From: Deltaproteobacteria bacterium
GTDB lineage: Bacteria > Desulfobacterota > Desulfuromonadia > Desulfuromonadales > BM103
NCBI GenBank assembly: GCA_024636215.1
Contig: JAGXHL010000049.1
Location: 97,913-161,912 of the forward strand
DNA: 64,000 nt
Direction: 5' to 3'
Below, in pieces: positions 25,640 through 34,465 of this stretch (its first letter is position 1; each line of letters starts with the position of its first letter). A model generated the notes under the pieces. The model had not been told where the DNA came from. It searched no databases and saw only the letters and a list, made by a program, of their open reading frames with translations. The position numbers were made by a program, and so were the translations under genes.

Positions 25640-27169
25640 ATGAATTTTTCCGCCAAGGATCTGCAACAACTTGAAGCATTGAAGATTGACCCGTCAAAGG
25701 CCGAACGTCAGCTGGCCTGGCTGAACAGCGGCCAGAGCGCAGTCAGGCTAGACCGCCCTTGTACCCTCGATGACGGCATCACCCGGATTCAGCCCGAGAC
25801 CCACCCTTACCTGAAGCGGGCTTTTGACTCTGCGACCGCAGCTGGTCGTCTGCAGCGCTTTGTCCCCGCCTCAGGTGCGGCTTCGCGTATGTTCAGTCCC
25901 CTGCATGCCGAGCGGAGTATTTTCGATGCCTGTCGTGCGGTAGAGCCCTTGCCAGGTGCCTCCCGGGTGGAACTCGACCTACGACGTTTTCTCGATGAAA
26001 TTGAGTCCTTCGCCTTCTATACGGACCTGAAAAACGCCATGGCAGAAGAGGGCCAGGATCTGCAGCAGGCTTTGGCCGACCGCGATCTTGCCCTAATCAT
26101 CCGTTACCTGCTGGAACCTTGCGGTTTGAGTTATGCGCGACTGCCGAAAGGCCTGCTGGCCTTCCATGCCGCGGTGGACGGTGCCAGGAGTCCCTTCATC
26201 GAGCATCTTGCCGAAGCCGCGCTCCTGAACGGCCTGGAGGGCGTTGTTCACCTGCATTTTACCGTATCCTCAGAGCACCTGGAGCTTTTCAAGGCGCAGT
26301 TTGTCGCCTGGCAGGAGACCCTTGCCGCCGCTTATGGCTGTCCTTTCGCAATAACCTACTCAACCCAGAAAGCGTCGACCGACACTTTGGCCCTGGATGC
26401 GGCGGGGCAGCCGCTGCGTGACGGCGAGGGTCGCCTGGTGCTGCGTCCCGGTGGTCACGGCGCCCTGATCGAGAACCTCAACGATCTGTCCGGCGACATT
26501 GTCCTGATACGCAACATTGACAATGTGGTTCCTGATATACACAAGACCGCCAACCTGACCTGGAGCAAATTGCTGACCGGCTACCTCCTGACCCTCCAGG
26601 AGGAGCAGCATGCTCTGCTGAAAGCACTCACCGATCAGCCGGAAGACCCCATGGCCAAGCAACTGGCGGTCTGTTTTCTCGGCGACCGGCTGCAGGCAGA
26701 GGTCTCACTCCTTGATGACGGCCAGACCTTGATCGACAAGCTTGATCGCCCGATCAGGGTATGCGGCATGGTGCCTAACAGCGGTGAACCCGGCGGCGGC
26801 CCTTTCTGGGTGCGAGATGCAGAGGGGCGCGTATCGAGACAGATTGTCGAAGCAGCACAGATTGACCGGAACAACCCCGCGCAAGCCGCGATCCTGGCCA
26901 GTTCAACCCACTTCAACCCTGTTGACATGGTGTGTGGCGTCAGCGACTGGCGTGGCAAACCTTATGATCTGAGTCGTTTTGTCGATGAGGAGGCGGTGAT
27001 CATCACCAGCAAACAACAGGCGGGACAAGAGCTGAGGGTTCTGGAACTTCCCGGCTTGTGGAATGGCGCCATGGCCGGCTGGCACACCCTGTTCGTCGAG
27101 ATTCCACCTGAGGCTTTCAACCCGGTGAAGACGGTCTTCGATCTCCTCAGACCGGCCCACCAGGCATAA
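25640..27169 (+). CDS. DUF4301 family protein
   Basis: A 509-residue cytoplasmic protein of unknown reaction. It matches the DUF4301 family through the segment RLQRFVPASGAASRMF (about 71-86), the ITYSTQKASTDTLALD region (about 233-248) and the C-terminal DMVCGVSDWRGKPYDL. The pattern of conserved Gly, Ser and Asp resembles a sugar-nucleotidyltransferase-like fold, but this is only suggestive. Start ATG at 25640. It is followed by a terminator, so it may be transcribed with the Usp gene 30 bp upstream. Confidence 0.78.
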   Translation: MNFSAKDLQQLEALKIDPSKAERQLAWLNSGQSAVRLDRPCTLDDGITRIQPETHPYLKRAFDSATAAGRLQRFVPASGAASRMFSPLHAERSIFDACRAVEPLPGASRVELDLRRFLDEIESFAFYTDLKNAMAEEGQDLQQALADRDLALIIRYLLEPCGLSYARLPKGLLAFHAAVDGARSPFIEHLAEAALLNGLEGVVHLHFTVSSEHLELFKAQFVAWQETLAAAYGCPFAITYSTQKASTDTLALDAAGQPLRDGEGRLVLRPGGHGALIENLNDLSGDIVLIRNIDNVVPDIHKTANLTWSKLLTGYLLTLQEEQHALLKALTDQPEDPMAKQLAVCFLGDRLQAEVSLLDDGQTLIDKLDRPIRVCGMVPNSGEPGGGPFWVRDAEGRVSRQIVEAAQIDRNNPAQAAILASSTHFNPVDMVCGVSDWRGKPYDLSRFVDEEAVIITSKQQAGQELRVLELPGLWNGAMAGWHTLFVEIPPEAFNPVKTVFDLLRPAHQA

Positions 27170-27190
27170 CCGGAAAGAGAAAACCATCTC

Positions 27191-27242
27191 AACGGCAAAG
27201 GGAGCGGAACGCAAGCCTGCTCTGTTTGCCGTTGTGTTGTTC
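27191..27242 (+). terminator. Terminator after the DUF4301 gene
   Basis: The stem AACGGCAAA/TTTGCCGTT (27191-27199 with 27225-27233) is extended by GGAGC/GCTC. It is followed by GTGTTGTT, a moderately T-rich tail. 22 bp after the stop codon. Confidence 0.7.
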
Positions 27243-27437
27243 AGTGATAACGAATTTTTTTATCCCCTCCTGCCGCCTGACCGCCTGCCAACAGCCTGAG
27301 GGTAATATCCAGTTCGACTCTGCCCGGTATTGTCGTTGCAAAAAACATGTGATGTCTCCTTTTGCAATATAATGATGGAAAGACCAGACTCTGGTAGACT
27401 GGGACAAACTAATTGCAACCCTTCTGGAAAGTTTAAC

Positions 27438-29540
27438 ATGACACCTGCCAGCCATCATAAGCGCCTGCTCGATTCCGCGAGCACAGATTTTGTCGTACTG
27501 CGTGGTCAGCCGCAACCCTATGGCGTCAGCAACCTCGCCGAAGGGGTTAATTTCGCGGTCTTCTCGCGGCATGCGACCTCAATCAGTCTGGTCCTTTTTC
27601 AACCCGGCAGTCTCGAACCCGTAAGAGAATTTGCCTTCAACCCCAAGATCAATCGCACCGGAGATGTCTGGCATATTTGCCTGCGTGGCCTGATGCCGGG
27701 CTTTGAATACGGCTACCGGGCGACCCGCGAGGCAGAGGAAGAGACCCCCATCCATCGTTTTGATGCTGATGCGATTCTCCTTGATCCTTACGCACGCGCA
27801 ATCACCGGGCCTTGCCAGTGGCGGGAAGCAAGTCGACGGGCATCCAGAGCGGGCCACTGGCGCGGGATGCTGGTGGTCGACACGTTTGACTGGGAGATGG
27901 AACAGCCGCTTAACCGTCACCTGGCCGACTCGGTGATCTACGAAATGCATGTGCGTGGCTTCACCCGGCATACTTCAGCCGGAGTCACGCATCCTGGGAC
28001 CTATCTCGGCATTATTGAAAAGATTCCTTACCTGCAGGAGTTGGGTGTTACCGCTGTGGAGCTTATGCCCGTCGCCGAATTCGACGAAGCCGATAACTAT
28101 CGTAAGAACCCCCTGACCGGCGAGGCGTTACACAACTTCTGGGGCTACCATCCATTAAGCTTCTTCGCTCCAAAAGCCGCCTACGCCGTCGACATGAGGC
28201 CCGGTGCACAGATCCACGAGTTCAAGACAATGGTCAAGGCCTTGCATAAAGCCGGCATCGAGGTGATTCTCGATGTGGTCTTCAACCACACCGGCGAAGG
28301 CAATGAACAGGGTCGCACCATCTCCCTGCGTGGACTCGACAACAGCGTTTATTACATGATCGACCCGGAGACTGGAGACTATGCCAACTACTCCGGCTGC
28401 GGTAATACCGTCAATTGCAACCATCCGGTGGTCCGCGACCTGATTATTGACGCCTTGTGCTACTGGGTCACCGAGATGCACGTTGACGGTTTTCGCTTTG
28501 ATTTGGCCTCGATCCTCGGCCGCGGCTCCGAAGGTGAGGTGCTGACCAATCCGCCGCTGCTGGAACGCATTGCCGGTAACCCGCTACTGGCCAACACCAA
28601 GCTGATCGCTGAAGCCTGGGATGCAGCTGGCCTCTACCAGGTAGGCACTTTTCCCAACTTCGGTCGCTGGGCCGAATGGAATGGCAAATTCCGCGACGAC
28701 ATCCGGCGTTTCATTCGCGGCGACCTGGGCATGGTCGCGATTTTAGCCACCCGTCTGGCCGGCAGTTCAGACCTGTACCAGGAAGGGGGCCGAGCTCCTT
28801 ATCACAGCATCAACTTCGTGACCAGCCACGACGGCTTTACCCTCACCGACCTGGTCAGCTACGCAGAGAAACACAACGAAGCCAACGGCGAGTACAACGC
28901 CGACGGCGACAATCATAACCTGAGCGCCAATTATGGCGTCGAAGGGCCCAGTCAGGACCCGCTCCTCTGCGCTCTGCGCGATAAGCAGGTGCGCAACTTT
29001 GCGGCCCTGCTGATCCTCGCTCATGGTGTGCCGATGCTGCTCGCCGGTGACGAAATGGGCCGCAGCCAAAAAGGCAACAATAACGCCTGGTGTCAGGACA
29101 ACCCTGTCAGCTGGATTGACTGGGATGATCTCGAAAGCCACCGCGATCGTTACAACTATTTTCGTCACCTGATCGCCTTCCGCCAGCAGCATGCCTTGCT
29201 GCGCCCCCGGAATTTCGAATACGATGAGGGGGGTGGGCGCCGTCTGACCTGGCACGGCTTCAAACTACACCAGCCAGACTGGTCGGAGCCCTCCCAGTCT
29301 CTGGCCATGCACTTGGAGGGGACAGCGGATGAAGCTGAAATCTACCTGATCGCTCATGCAGCGGCCAACACTGCCGACTTCGAATTGCCCGCTGCGGAGA
29401 GGGGCCGACCATGGCGGCGATTTATTGATAGCTCTCTGGAGAAGGACGCTTCAAGTTGTTCTCCGGGAGAAGAGCCGATTCTGCGGGAGCAGCAATCCTA
29501 TTGCGTTGCCGGCCAATCGGTGGTCGTGCTGGTGAGATGA
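27438..29540 (+). CDS. glgX: Glycogen debranching enzyme GlgX
   Basis: Hydrolyses alpha-1,6 branches of glycogen limit dextrin. The 700-residue chain has an N-terminal CBM48 domain (about 20-130) and a GH13 barrel with nucleophile D355 (DGFRFDLAS), acid E392 (LIAEAWD) and D465 (SHDGFTL). The GYHPLSFFAP segment and YANYSGCGNTVNCNHP loop are typical of GlgX/isoamylase-type enzymes. The start at 27438 has GGAAAG upstream and gives the expected N-terminus. An in-frame start at 27330 adds 36 atypical residues. No other glycogen gene is nearby. Confidence 0.94.
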   Translation: MTPASHHKRLLDSASTDFVVLRGQPQPYGVSNLAEGVNFAVFSRHATSISLVLFQPGSLEPVREFAFNPKINRTGDVWHICLRGLMPGFEYGYRATREAEEETPIHRFDADAILLDPYARAITGPCQWREASRRASRAGHWRGMLVVDTFDWEMEQPLNRHLADSVIYEMHVRGFTRHTSAGVTHPGTYLGIIEKIPYLQELGVTAVELMPVAEFDEADNYRKNPLTGEALHNFWGYHPLSFFAPKAAYAVDMRPGAQIHEFKTMVKALHKAGIEVILDVVFNHTGEGNEQGRTISLRGLDNSVYYMIDPETGDYANYSGCGNTVNCNHPVVRDLIIDALCYWVTEMHVDGFRFDLASILGRGSEGEVLTNPPLLERIAGNPLLANTKLIAEAWDAAGLYQVGTFPNFGRWAEWNGKFRDDIRRFIRGDLGMVAILATRLAGSSDLYQEGGRAPYHSINFVTSHDGFTLTDLVSYAEKHNEANGEYNADGDNHNLSANYGVEGPSQDPLLCALRDKQVRNFAALLILAHGVPMLLAGDEMGRSQKGNNNAWCQDNPVSWIDWDDLESHRDRYNYFRHLIAFRQQHALLRPRNFEYDEGGGRRLTWHGFKLHQPDWSEPSQSLAMHLEGTADEAEIYLIAHAAANTADFELPAAERGRPWRRFIDSSLEKDASSCSPGEEPILREQQSYCVAGQSVVVLVR

Positions 29541-29689
29541 ATGTGAGTCAGGAACAGACAGAGCATAAACACCCGGCATGAACAAGCCTGGCCCATAAAT
29601 GTTTCCCCCGCCTTTGACCTCAAACCTGCTGCGAGTATACTTTTCTACTGTTTCGATTATCTTGAGCAAAAAACCTATAGGAGACTTCT

Positions 29690-30973
29690 TTGAAAAAAAT
29701 CATTTTTTTGACAGTGCTTATCATCTGCGGCCTGGTCGCCTTTTACCTTTACGTTGATACAAGCCCACCCGTAATCTCCTGGGGAGTTGCAGACGGGGAC
29801 AGTATAAATCAAGCTCTCACGGTCAAGATCGAAGACGATATCGCCCTGAAAGAGGTTTGCTACACCCTGTCCGGTGGTGCCTGCTCGGCTGAGGAACGGT
29901 GTTCAAAGGATCTGCAAAGCCAGTCCTTTGAGTTGCTGGTTAAGCCTGAGCAGTGTGTTGCCGGCCCGGAACCGCTGCAGGTGAAGATCGCCATAAAGAC
30001 GGTCGATTCCTCTCTGATCGCCAACAAAACTGACAGCTCGATTACTCTAACCTACGATGATCAGGCCCCGACCCTGATGACCTTGCAGGGTTCCCGCTCC
30101 CTGAAACGTGGTGGAGCCGGGGTGGTTCTTTATGAGGTGGGTGAAGTTCCAAAAGAAACAGGGATCCTCCTCGATGACTTGTTGTTCAAAGCCTTCGAAT
30201 TTGAGCCGAACAAGTACCTGAGTTTTTATGCCCATCCCTATAATGTTAATGCGGATGATTTCAAGCCGAGAATTTTTGCCGTTGATGCAGCGTCCAACAT
30301 AAGAAAGATCAGGCCCGGCTCAAGAACCGCGTCGCACACCTATCGTAAAGAGCAAATTGAACTGAGTGACGATTTCCTGGAAACCGTCAAAGATAAAATG
30401 ATGGCGTCCTCAAGCATGTCGCCACTGGAGGTTTTTCTCGAAGTCAATAACAATGTGCGTCAGGAGAACTACCGGAAAATTGCCCAGATCTGCCAAACCA
30501 CGGAGCAGAAGAAACTCTGGGAGGGGGCCTTCCTGAGGAACCAGGGTGCAACCAAGGCCGGTTTTGCAGACAGTCGAAGCTACAGGTATCGCTCTGAGGT
30601 TGTCAGCCAACAGGTTCACCTGGGTCTTGACATAGCCGGCATCAACAATACCGAGATCTTTGCAGCCAACCATGGCCAAGTCATCTTTGTCGGCGAAATA
30701 GGTATTTACGGTAATGTTATCGTGCTCGACCACGGCTACGGGCTGCATTCTCTGTACGGCCATCTGCACCAGGCAAAGGTTCGCGAAGGCGACCGGGTCA
30801 GCAAAGGCGACATTATTGCGGTCTCTGGCGAAACGGGTCTGGTTTTCGGCGACCACCTGCACTACGAGATGAGAGTCAGCGGCGTCGCAGTCAACCCCAT
30901 AGAATGGTTTGACGAGGTCTGGGTTTTGAATAACATCGAGGCCTATCTGCCCAAGGGGGAAGCAGAGAATTAA
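29690..30973 (+). CDS. M23-family metallopeptidase, membrane-anchored
   Basis: A 427-residue envelope protein. Residues 4-22 are one transmembrane segment (or uncleaved signal). A long middle part has a cysteine-rich patch (C57, C65, C71, C89). The C-terminal LytM/M23 domain (about 295-415) keeps the zinc ligands H310-x3-D314 and H391 in HLHYEM, with the YGHLH segment at 356-360. It probably cleaves peptidoglycan cross-links or peptides in the periplasm. The start codon is TTG at 29690, supported by AGGAGA just upstream. No closely linked partner gene. Confidence 0.88.
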   Translation: MKKIIFLTVLIICGLVAFYLYVDTSPPVISWGVADGDSINQALTVKIEDDIALKEVCYTLSGGACSAEERCSKDLQSQSFELLVKPEQCVAGPEPLQVKIAIKTVDSSLIANKTDSSITLTYDDQAPTLMTLQGSRSLKRGGAGVVLYEVGEVPKETGILLDDLLFKAFEFEPNKYLSFYAHPYNVNADDFKPRIFAVDAASNIRKIRPGSRTASHTYRKEQIELSDDFLETVKDKMMASSSMSPLEVFLEVNNNVRQENYRKIAQICQTTEQKKLWEGAFLRNQGATKAGFADSRSYRYRSEVVSQQVHLGLDIAGINNTEIFAANHGQVIFVGEIGIYGNVIVLDHGYGLHSLYGHLHQAKVREGDRVSKGDIIAVSGETGLVFGDHLHYEMRVSGVAVNPIEWFDEVWVLNNIEAYLPKGEAEN

Positions 30974-31191
30974 ACTGCGCAAGGGCTGAGAGACTGCGAG
31001 ATAGATGACCCGCGAGATAGATGACGCTGAGCATTTGTCTTTACTGGCAGACAGGAAGCTTGTTAGACTGTTCTTATGAAAAGTTGGGAGATGCTATCCG
31101 GCTGCCAGCGGCAAGGCCAGGCCAGGGAACATCCTTCCGCATCGACTCAGGTCGTTACTAACGGCAATAACAAGACAAAGGGGCAAACTCG

Positions 31192-31581
31192 ATGGCTATC
31201 AATGTAGTCGACATCATCGTCGAAAGAAAGGGTATGATCCTTTTGATCAAAAGGGGAGATTTCTGGATACTGCCCGGTGCAGAGATAGAGCCGGGGGAAG
31301 ACGAGATGAAGTGCCTTGAAGAGGTCGTTGCCAAGGAGATGAATGACCAGGTTGCCTCGGTTTTCAGAAAGCTCGAAAAAACCGTTAAAGGCCCTTCGCC
31401 GGTCAGGCCGGGCGATGTTGAGGTTTCAATTTATGTCGGTGATATCAGCAGCGCAAAGATGTCTGATGTTAAAGACTGCAATGCGCATTGGTTCAGCAGA
31501 AGAAGCATAGATACTCTGAGGCTCTCCAATATCACCAAGGACATTCTGGCCTATTATTTCTCTGAAAAAGAACCCGAGTAG
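31192..31581 (+). CDS. Nudix-fold protein with degenerate Nudix box
   Basis: A 129-residue protein with the Nudix fold: IIVERKGMILLIKRG at the N-terminus and the GAEIEPGE turn (about 29-36). The catalytic REUxEE helix of the Nudix box is not kept: the aligned residues read LEEVVAKEMN, so the arginine and the key metal-binding glutamates are replaced. It is probably either inactive as a pyrophosphatase or a ligand-binding relative. GGGG precedes the ATG. A terminator follows 45 bp after the stop. Confidence 0.7.
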   Translation: MAINVVDIIVERKGMILLIKRGDFWILPGAEIEPGEDEMKCLEEVVAKEMNDQVASVFRKLEKTVKGPSPVRPGDVEVSIYVGDISSAKMSDVKDCNAHWFSRRSIDTLRLSNITKDILAYYFSEKEPE

Positions 31582-31625
31582 CATCTGTTGCCTGCCTTGA
31601 CGAAAGCACAGCAAAAGATCATAAC

Positions 31626-31660
31626 AAGGGCCGCGCATATGCGCGGCCCTTGTATCTTTT
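31626..31660. terminator. Bidirectional terminator between the Nudix and transaldolase genes
   Basis: An 11-bp perfect GC-rich stem AAGGGCCGCGC/GCGCGGCCCTT with loop ATAT, followed on the plus strand by GTATCTTTT and on the minus strand by GTTATGATCTTTT. It sits between convergent genes. Confidence 0.88.
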
Positions 31661-31703
31661 CTGGCTTTTCTTCCTATTTTTCCTGTTCTCTACAAGAGAG
31701 TTT

Positions 31704-32354
31704 TTAGCCTTCCACGTGCTTTTTCCAGTCAGCCAGGAATTTCTCCAGGCCGACATCGGTCAGCGGGTGCTTGGCCAGCTGCTGCATGACGCTGAAGGGC
31801 ATGGTGCAGATGTCGGCCCCCATCAGGCCGGCCTCCAGAACATGTTGCGGACTGCGGATCGAAGCGACGATAATCTGGGTGCTGTAGCCGTAGTTGTCGA
31901 AAATGGTGCGAATCTGATCAACCTCTTGCATGCCCTGGTGACCGATATCATCAAGCCGACCAACGAAGGGAGAGACGTAGGTGGCTCCGGCTTTGGCCGC
32001 GAGCAAAGCCTGCAGCGGCGAGAAAATCAGGGTCAGATTGGTTTTATAACCTTTTGCACTTAAGGCCTTGGTTGCCTTGAGTCCCTCCTCGGTGATCGGC
32101 AGCTTGATGACGATCTTGTCTTTGTCGAGCCTGGCCAGCTCCTCTGCTTCGCTGATCATGCCGGCAGCATCGGTGGCAACCACTTCAGCGGAGATCGGCC
32201 CATCGACCAGAGCGATAATCTCTTTGAGGACTTCATGAAAATCCCGGCCGCTTTTGGCGACCAGGGAGGGATTGGTGGTGACGCCGTCAACCAGTCCCAG
32301 TTCATTGGCGGCGGCAATCTCTTTGACATCTGCTGTATCGATAAAAAATTTCAT
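31704..32354 (-). CDS. tal: Transaldolase, small (TalC/Fsa-like) form
   Basis: Transfers a dihydroxyacetone unit in the non-oxidative pentose phosphate pathway. The 216-residue length is that of the compact transaldolase/fructose-6-phosphate aldolase family. It keeps MKFFIDTAD at the start, GVTTNPSL (about 29-36), the Schiff-base lysine region [11 protein letters not shown] with the active-site lysine near 85, and [11 protein letters not shown] (about 106-116). The start at 32354 has AGGAG upstream. An in-frame frame extends 55 codons further but covers a different gene region and has no family match. Confidence 0.93.
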   Translation of the reverse strand: MKFFIDTADVKEIAAANELGLVDGVTTNPSLVAKSGRDFHEVLKEIIALVDGPISAEVVATDAAGMISEAEELARLDKDKIVIKLPITEEGLKATKALSAKGYKTNLTLIFSPLQALLAAKAGATYVSPFVGRLDDIGHQGMQEVDQIRTIFDNYGYSTQIIVASIRSPQHVLEAGLMGADICTMPFSVMQQLAKHPLTDVGLEKFLADWKKHVEG

Positions 32355-32385
32355 CTCTTTAGCTCCTGGTGAGTTAAAGCAGCAC

Positions 32386-32637
32386 TCAGCTGCGTTCCTG
32401 GTAATTGTCACGGCACTCGGCCGAACAGAAATAATGCGTTGTTCCTTTGATCTGGGCCTTGATGGCGTCGTTGCGCGGTACGTAAGTGCCGCATTCGGGA
32501 TCGAGAAGCATCTCTTCACCAGAGGAGGTCTTTTCAGGGGGAGGCGAAGAGTTCCTGGTCACAGCCTGCTTGATAATCTGGTAGGCGGTGTAGATCAGAA
32601 AGCCGACCAGCAGATAGATAAGGGGTCTTACCAGCAT
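32386..32637 (-). CDS. Small membrane protein with YHS/TRASH-like cysteine motif
   Basis: An 83-residue protein with one N-terminal membrane helix (about 5-22) and a short C-terminal region. The pattern DPECGTYVP...[13 protein letters not shown] resembles the YHS/TRASH metal-binding motif and the PP0621-type family of small proteins. It probably binds a metal or a thiol ligand at the inner face of the membrane. Its ATG lies 2 bp from the end of folK, so it is likely translated as part of a folK-led unit. The ribosome binding site is weak. Function unknown. Confidence 0.72.
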   Translation of the reverse strand: MLVRPLIYLLVGFLIYTAYQIIKQAVTRNSSPPPEKTSSGEEMLLDPECGTYVPRNDAIKAQIKGTTHYFCSAECRDNYQERS

Positions 32638-32641
32638 GTGG

Positions 32642-33139
32642 TTACCAGGTTGTGCGCAAGGGCGCCAGTTCTGCAGCACCGGGGGAGACGGCGGCCAGTT
32701 CGGCGATGGTCTGATCAAGCAACGGGTGCCTGAAGTTCGGGGCGATCTCTTGTAATGGAACGAGTACAAAAACACGTTCCTGCAGTCTTGGGTGCGGTAT
32801 GATCAAATCCTCTTCTGTAAGGACCCGGTCTGCGTAAAACAGGACATCAACGTCGAGGGTGCGTGGCGCCCACCTGACCGGTCGCGACCGACCGAATTCA
32901 TCTTCGGCAGCCTGACAGACCTCAAGCAATTGCCTGGGGTCAAGGGAGGTTTGAATCTCCAGGGCCACATTCAGAAAAAACGGATTGTCGGGAGGACCGC
33001 CAACAGCTTCAGTTTCATAAACGCCAGAGGTCTGTATCAGTTCAATGGCGGGCGAATCGATCAACATATCCCGCCCGCCCCGCAGGAAGGCCAAACGATT
33101 GCCGAGATTGCTGCCAAGGCCAAGGTAGGCAGTGTTCAT
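32642..33139 (-). CDS. folK: 2-Amino-4-hydroxy-6-hydroxymethyldihydropteridine pyrophosphokinase FolK
   Basis: Transfers pyrophosphate from ATP to the pterin in folate synthesis. The 165-residue length fits. It keeps YLGLGSNLGNR (about 5-15), SGVYETEAVGGPPDNPFFLNVA (positions about 38-59) and the signature RWAPRTLDVDVLFY (about 90-103) with the catalytic aspartates. The start at 33139 (MNTAYLGLGSN) is preferred over an in-frame ATG 14 codons earlier because it matches the family. GAGGGAG lies upstream. No other folate gene is adjacent. Confidence 0.94.
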   Translation of the reverse strand: MNTAYLGLGSNLGNRLAFLRGGRDMLIDSPAIELIQTSGVYETEAVGGPPDNPFFLNVALEIQTSLDPRQLLEVCQAAEDEFGRSRPVRWAPRTLDVDVLFYADRVLTEEDLIIPHPRLQERVFVLVPLQEIAPNFRHPLLDQTIAELAAVSPGAAELAPLRTTW

Positions 33140-33243
33140 GATGACGAAAAGCTCCCTCTCATTCGGATTGAATATAACCATAGTGGACGATGGGCGTCAA
33201 CCATGCTGACTCAGCTTTGATGAAAAGTACTGCCGCTGCAACC

Positions 33244-33392
33244 TGATATAATTCAGCCGAGGTTGCCTCTGCGTTCCTTGCCCGGGGTCCGCCTGTCTCC
33301 GGGAGGCTACGATGAGCAGCGTTGTAGAGAAAACAAGGTTTTCCGGCTGCCCGGGGGAAGGGTGTCTGAAACGTGCAGCTTTGTGTTATTAT
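33244..33392 (+). ncRNA. Candidate structured RNA or leader upstream of moxR
   Basis: An extended -10 promoter, TGA-TATAAT (33244-33252), predicts a start near 33259. The next 130 nt fold well. Outer stem CTGCGTT (33269-33275) pairs with AAC/GCAG (33370-33378). Second stem CCTT-CCCGGG (33276-33286) pairs with 33350-33361. Inside are GCCT/AGGC (33291-33307), TACGA/TTGTA (33308-33326) and a 6-bp GAAAAC/GTTTTC hairpin (33329-33343). A T-rich tail follows (33380-33392). I could not match it to 6S, SRP, tmRNA or RNase P. It may be an independent small RNA or a moxR leader. Confidence 0.4.
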
Positions 33393-33429
33393 CAACGCTG
33401 TTATTGGAGCAGCTTCAGGTTTTCAATTG

Positions 33430-33461
33430 CCGCTCGAAGCGGGTGTCCGCCTTCAGGGCGG
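33430..33461 (+). promoter_or_regulatory. Twin hairpins in the moxR upstream region
   Basis: Two adjacent 5-bp hairpins, CCGCT-CGA-AGCGG (33430-33442) and CCGCC-TTCAG-GGCGG (33447-33461), are followed by CGTTTATG. They lie about 60 bp before the moxR start and could end the upstream RNA or act as an mRNA element. No clear T-run follows, so termination is uncertain. Confidence 0.35.
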
Positions 33462-33523
33462 CGTTTATGCGCAACCGCCTGCAATCAAAACACTGCATCG
33501 CTTTAAGGAGTGAATCAATCGAT

Positions 33524-34465
33524 ATGTCAAATGATCCGCGTCTTCCGGTCCTCAAGGTCATCGACATCCTCGCCAACCAATACCTCAAGGGCAAGGTCAA
33601 GGCCGTCAAGCTGGCCATGATGTCTCTGCTCTCCGGTGGTCACCTGTTGCTTGAGGATATCCCGGGGCTCGGCAAAACCACATTGGCTCTGGCTCTTGCC
33701 CACGCCCTGGGACTCTCTTTCGGTCGCATCCAGTGCACCAGCGATCTGCTGCCCTCAGACATTACCGGCCTGTCGATTTATGACCGTAACGAAAACCAGT
33801 TCAAATTTATCGAGGGACCGATTTTCAACAACCTGCTGCTGGCCGACGAAATCAACCGGGCCATGCCGAAGACCCAGAGTGCGCTGCTCGAGGCGATGGA
33901 AGAACACCGCGTCACCATAGAGGGGAAGACCTATCGCCTGCCGGACCCCTTTATCGTCATCGCCACCCAGAACCCGGTTGAGCAGGTGGGAACCTATCCG
34001 CTGCCCGAGTCGCAGCTGGATCGCTTTCTGATCACAACAGGCATCGGGTACCCGCCGGAAGCGATGGAGAAAACCATCATCCAGACCGGCAGCATCCGCG
34101 AAAGCGTCCGTGAGATTAAACCTTTGATCTCGCGTGAAGAACTTCTGCAGGCCCGCCAGGCGATCCGGGACCAGGTCCAGCTCTCAGAGAGGATTACCGA
34201 GTACATCTACCGCCTGGTAGTGGCGACCCGCGAACATCCGATGCTGGCGGCGGGAATTTCAACCCGCGGCGCCATCAGCCTGGCCGATACCGCTCGCAGC
34301 CACGCCTTTTTGGCTGGCCGCGATCATGTTATTCCTGAAGATGTCAAAACCCTTTACCTGCCGGTCTGCGCGCACCGCCTGATCTTGCGCCCGGAGAATG
34401 AAGCCCTCGATCGTAAGGAGATTCTGCTGTCGCTGCTCGACGAAAATCCGGTTCCTTTGGTTTGA
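33524..34465 (+). CDS. MoxR-family AAA+ ATPase
   Basis: A 313-residue AAA+ chaperone of the MoxR family, which in other bacteria assists maturation or assembly of complexes with a DUF58 partner. Walker A is IPGLGKTT (46-53), Walker B is LLLADEINRA (about 107-116), and the RFLITTGIGYP sensor region is present. The start at 33524 follows AAGGAG, although the spacing (13 nt) is long. It is the first gene of a three-gene overlapping operon with the DUF58 and transglutaminase genes, a common arrangement. Confidence 0.92.
   Translation: MSNDPRLPVLKVIDILANQYLKGKVKAVKLAMMSLLSGGHLLLEDIPGLGKTTLALALAHALGLSFGRIQCTSDLLPSDITGLSIYDRNENQFKFIEGPIFNNLLLADEINRAMPKTQSALLEAMEEHRVTIEGKTYRLPDPFIVIATQNPVEQVGTYPLPESQLDRFLITTGIGYPPEAMEKTIIQTGSIRESVREIKPLISREELLQARQAIRDQVQLSERITEYIYRLVVATREHPMLAAGISTRGAISLADTARSHAFLAGRDHVIPEDVKTLYLPVCAHRLILRPENEALDRKEILLSLLDENPVPLV

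Noticed and set aside
33244..33392. Identification as 6S RNA
   Set aside because: Size and a purine-rich 5' part are suggestive, but the central-bubble sequences and long paired arms of 6S RNA are not recognisable, so it is left as an unnamed candidate.
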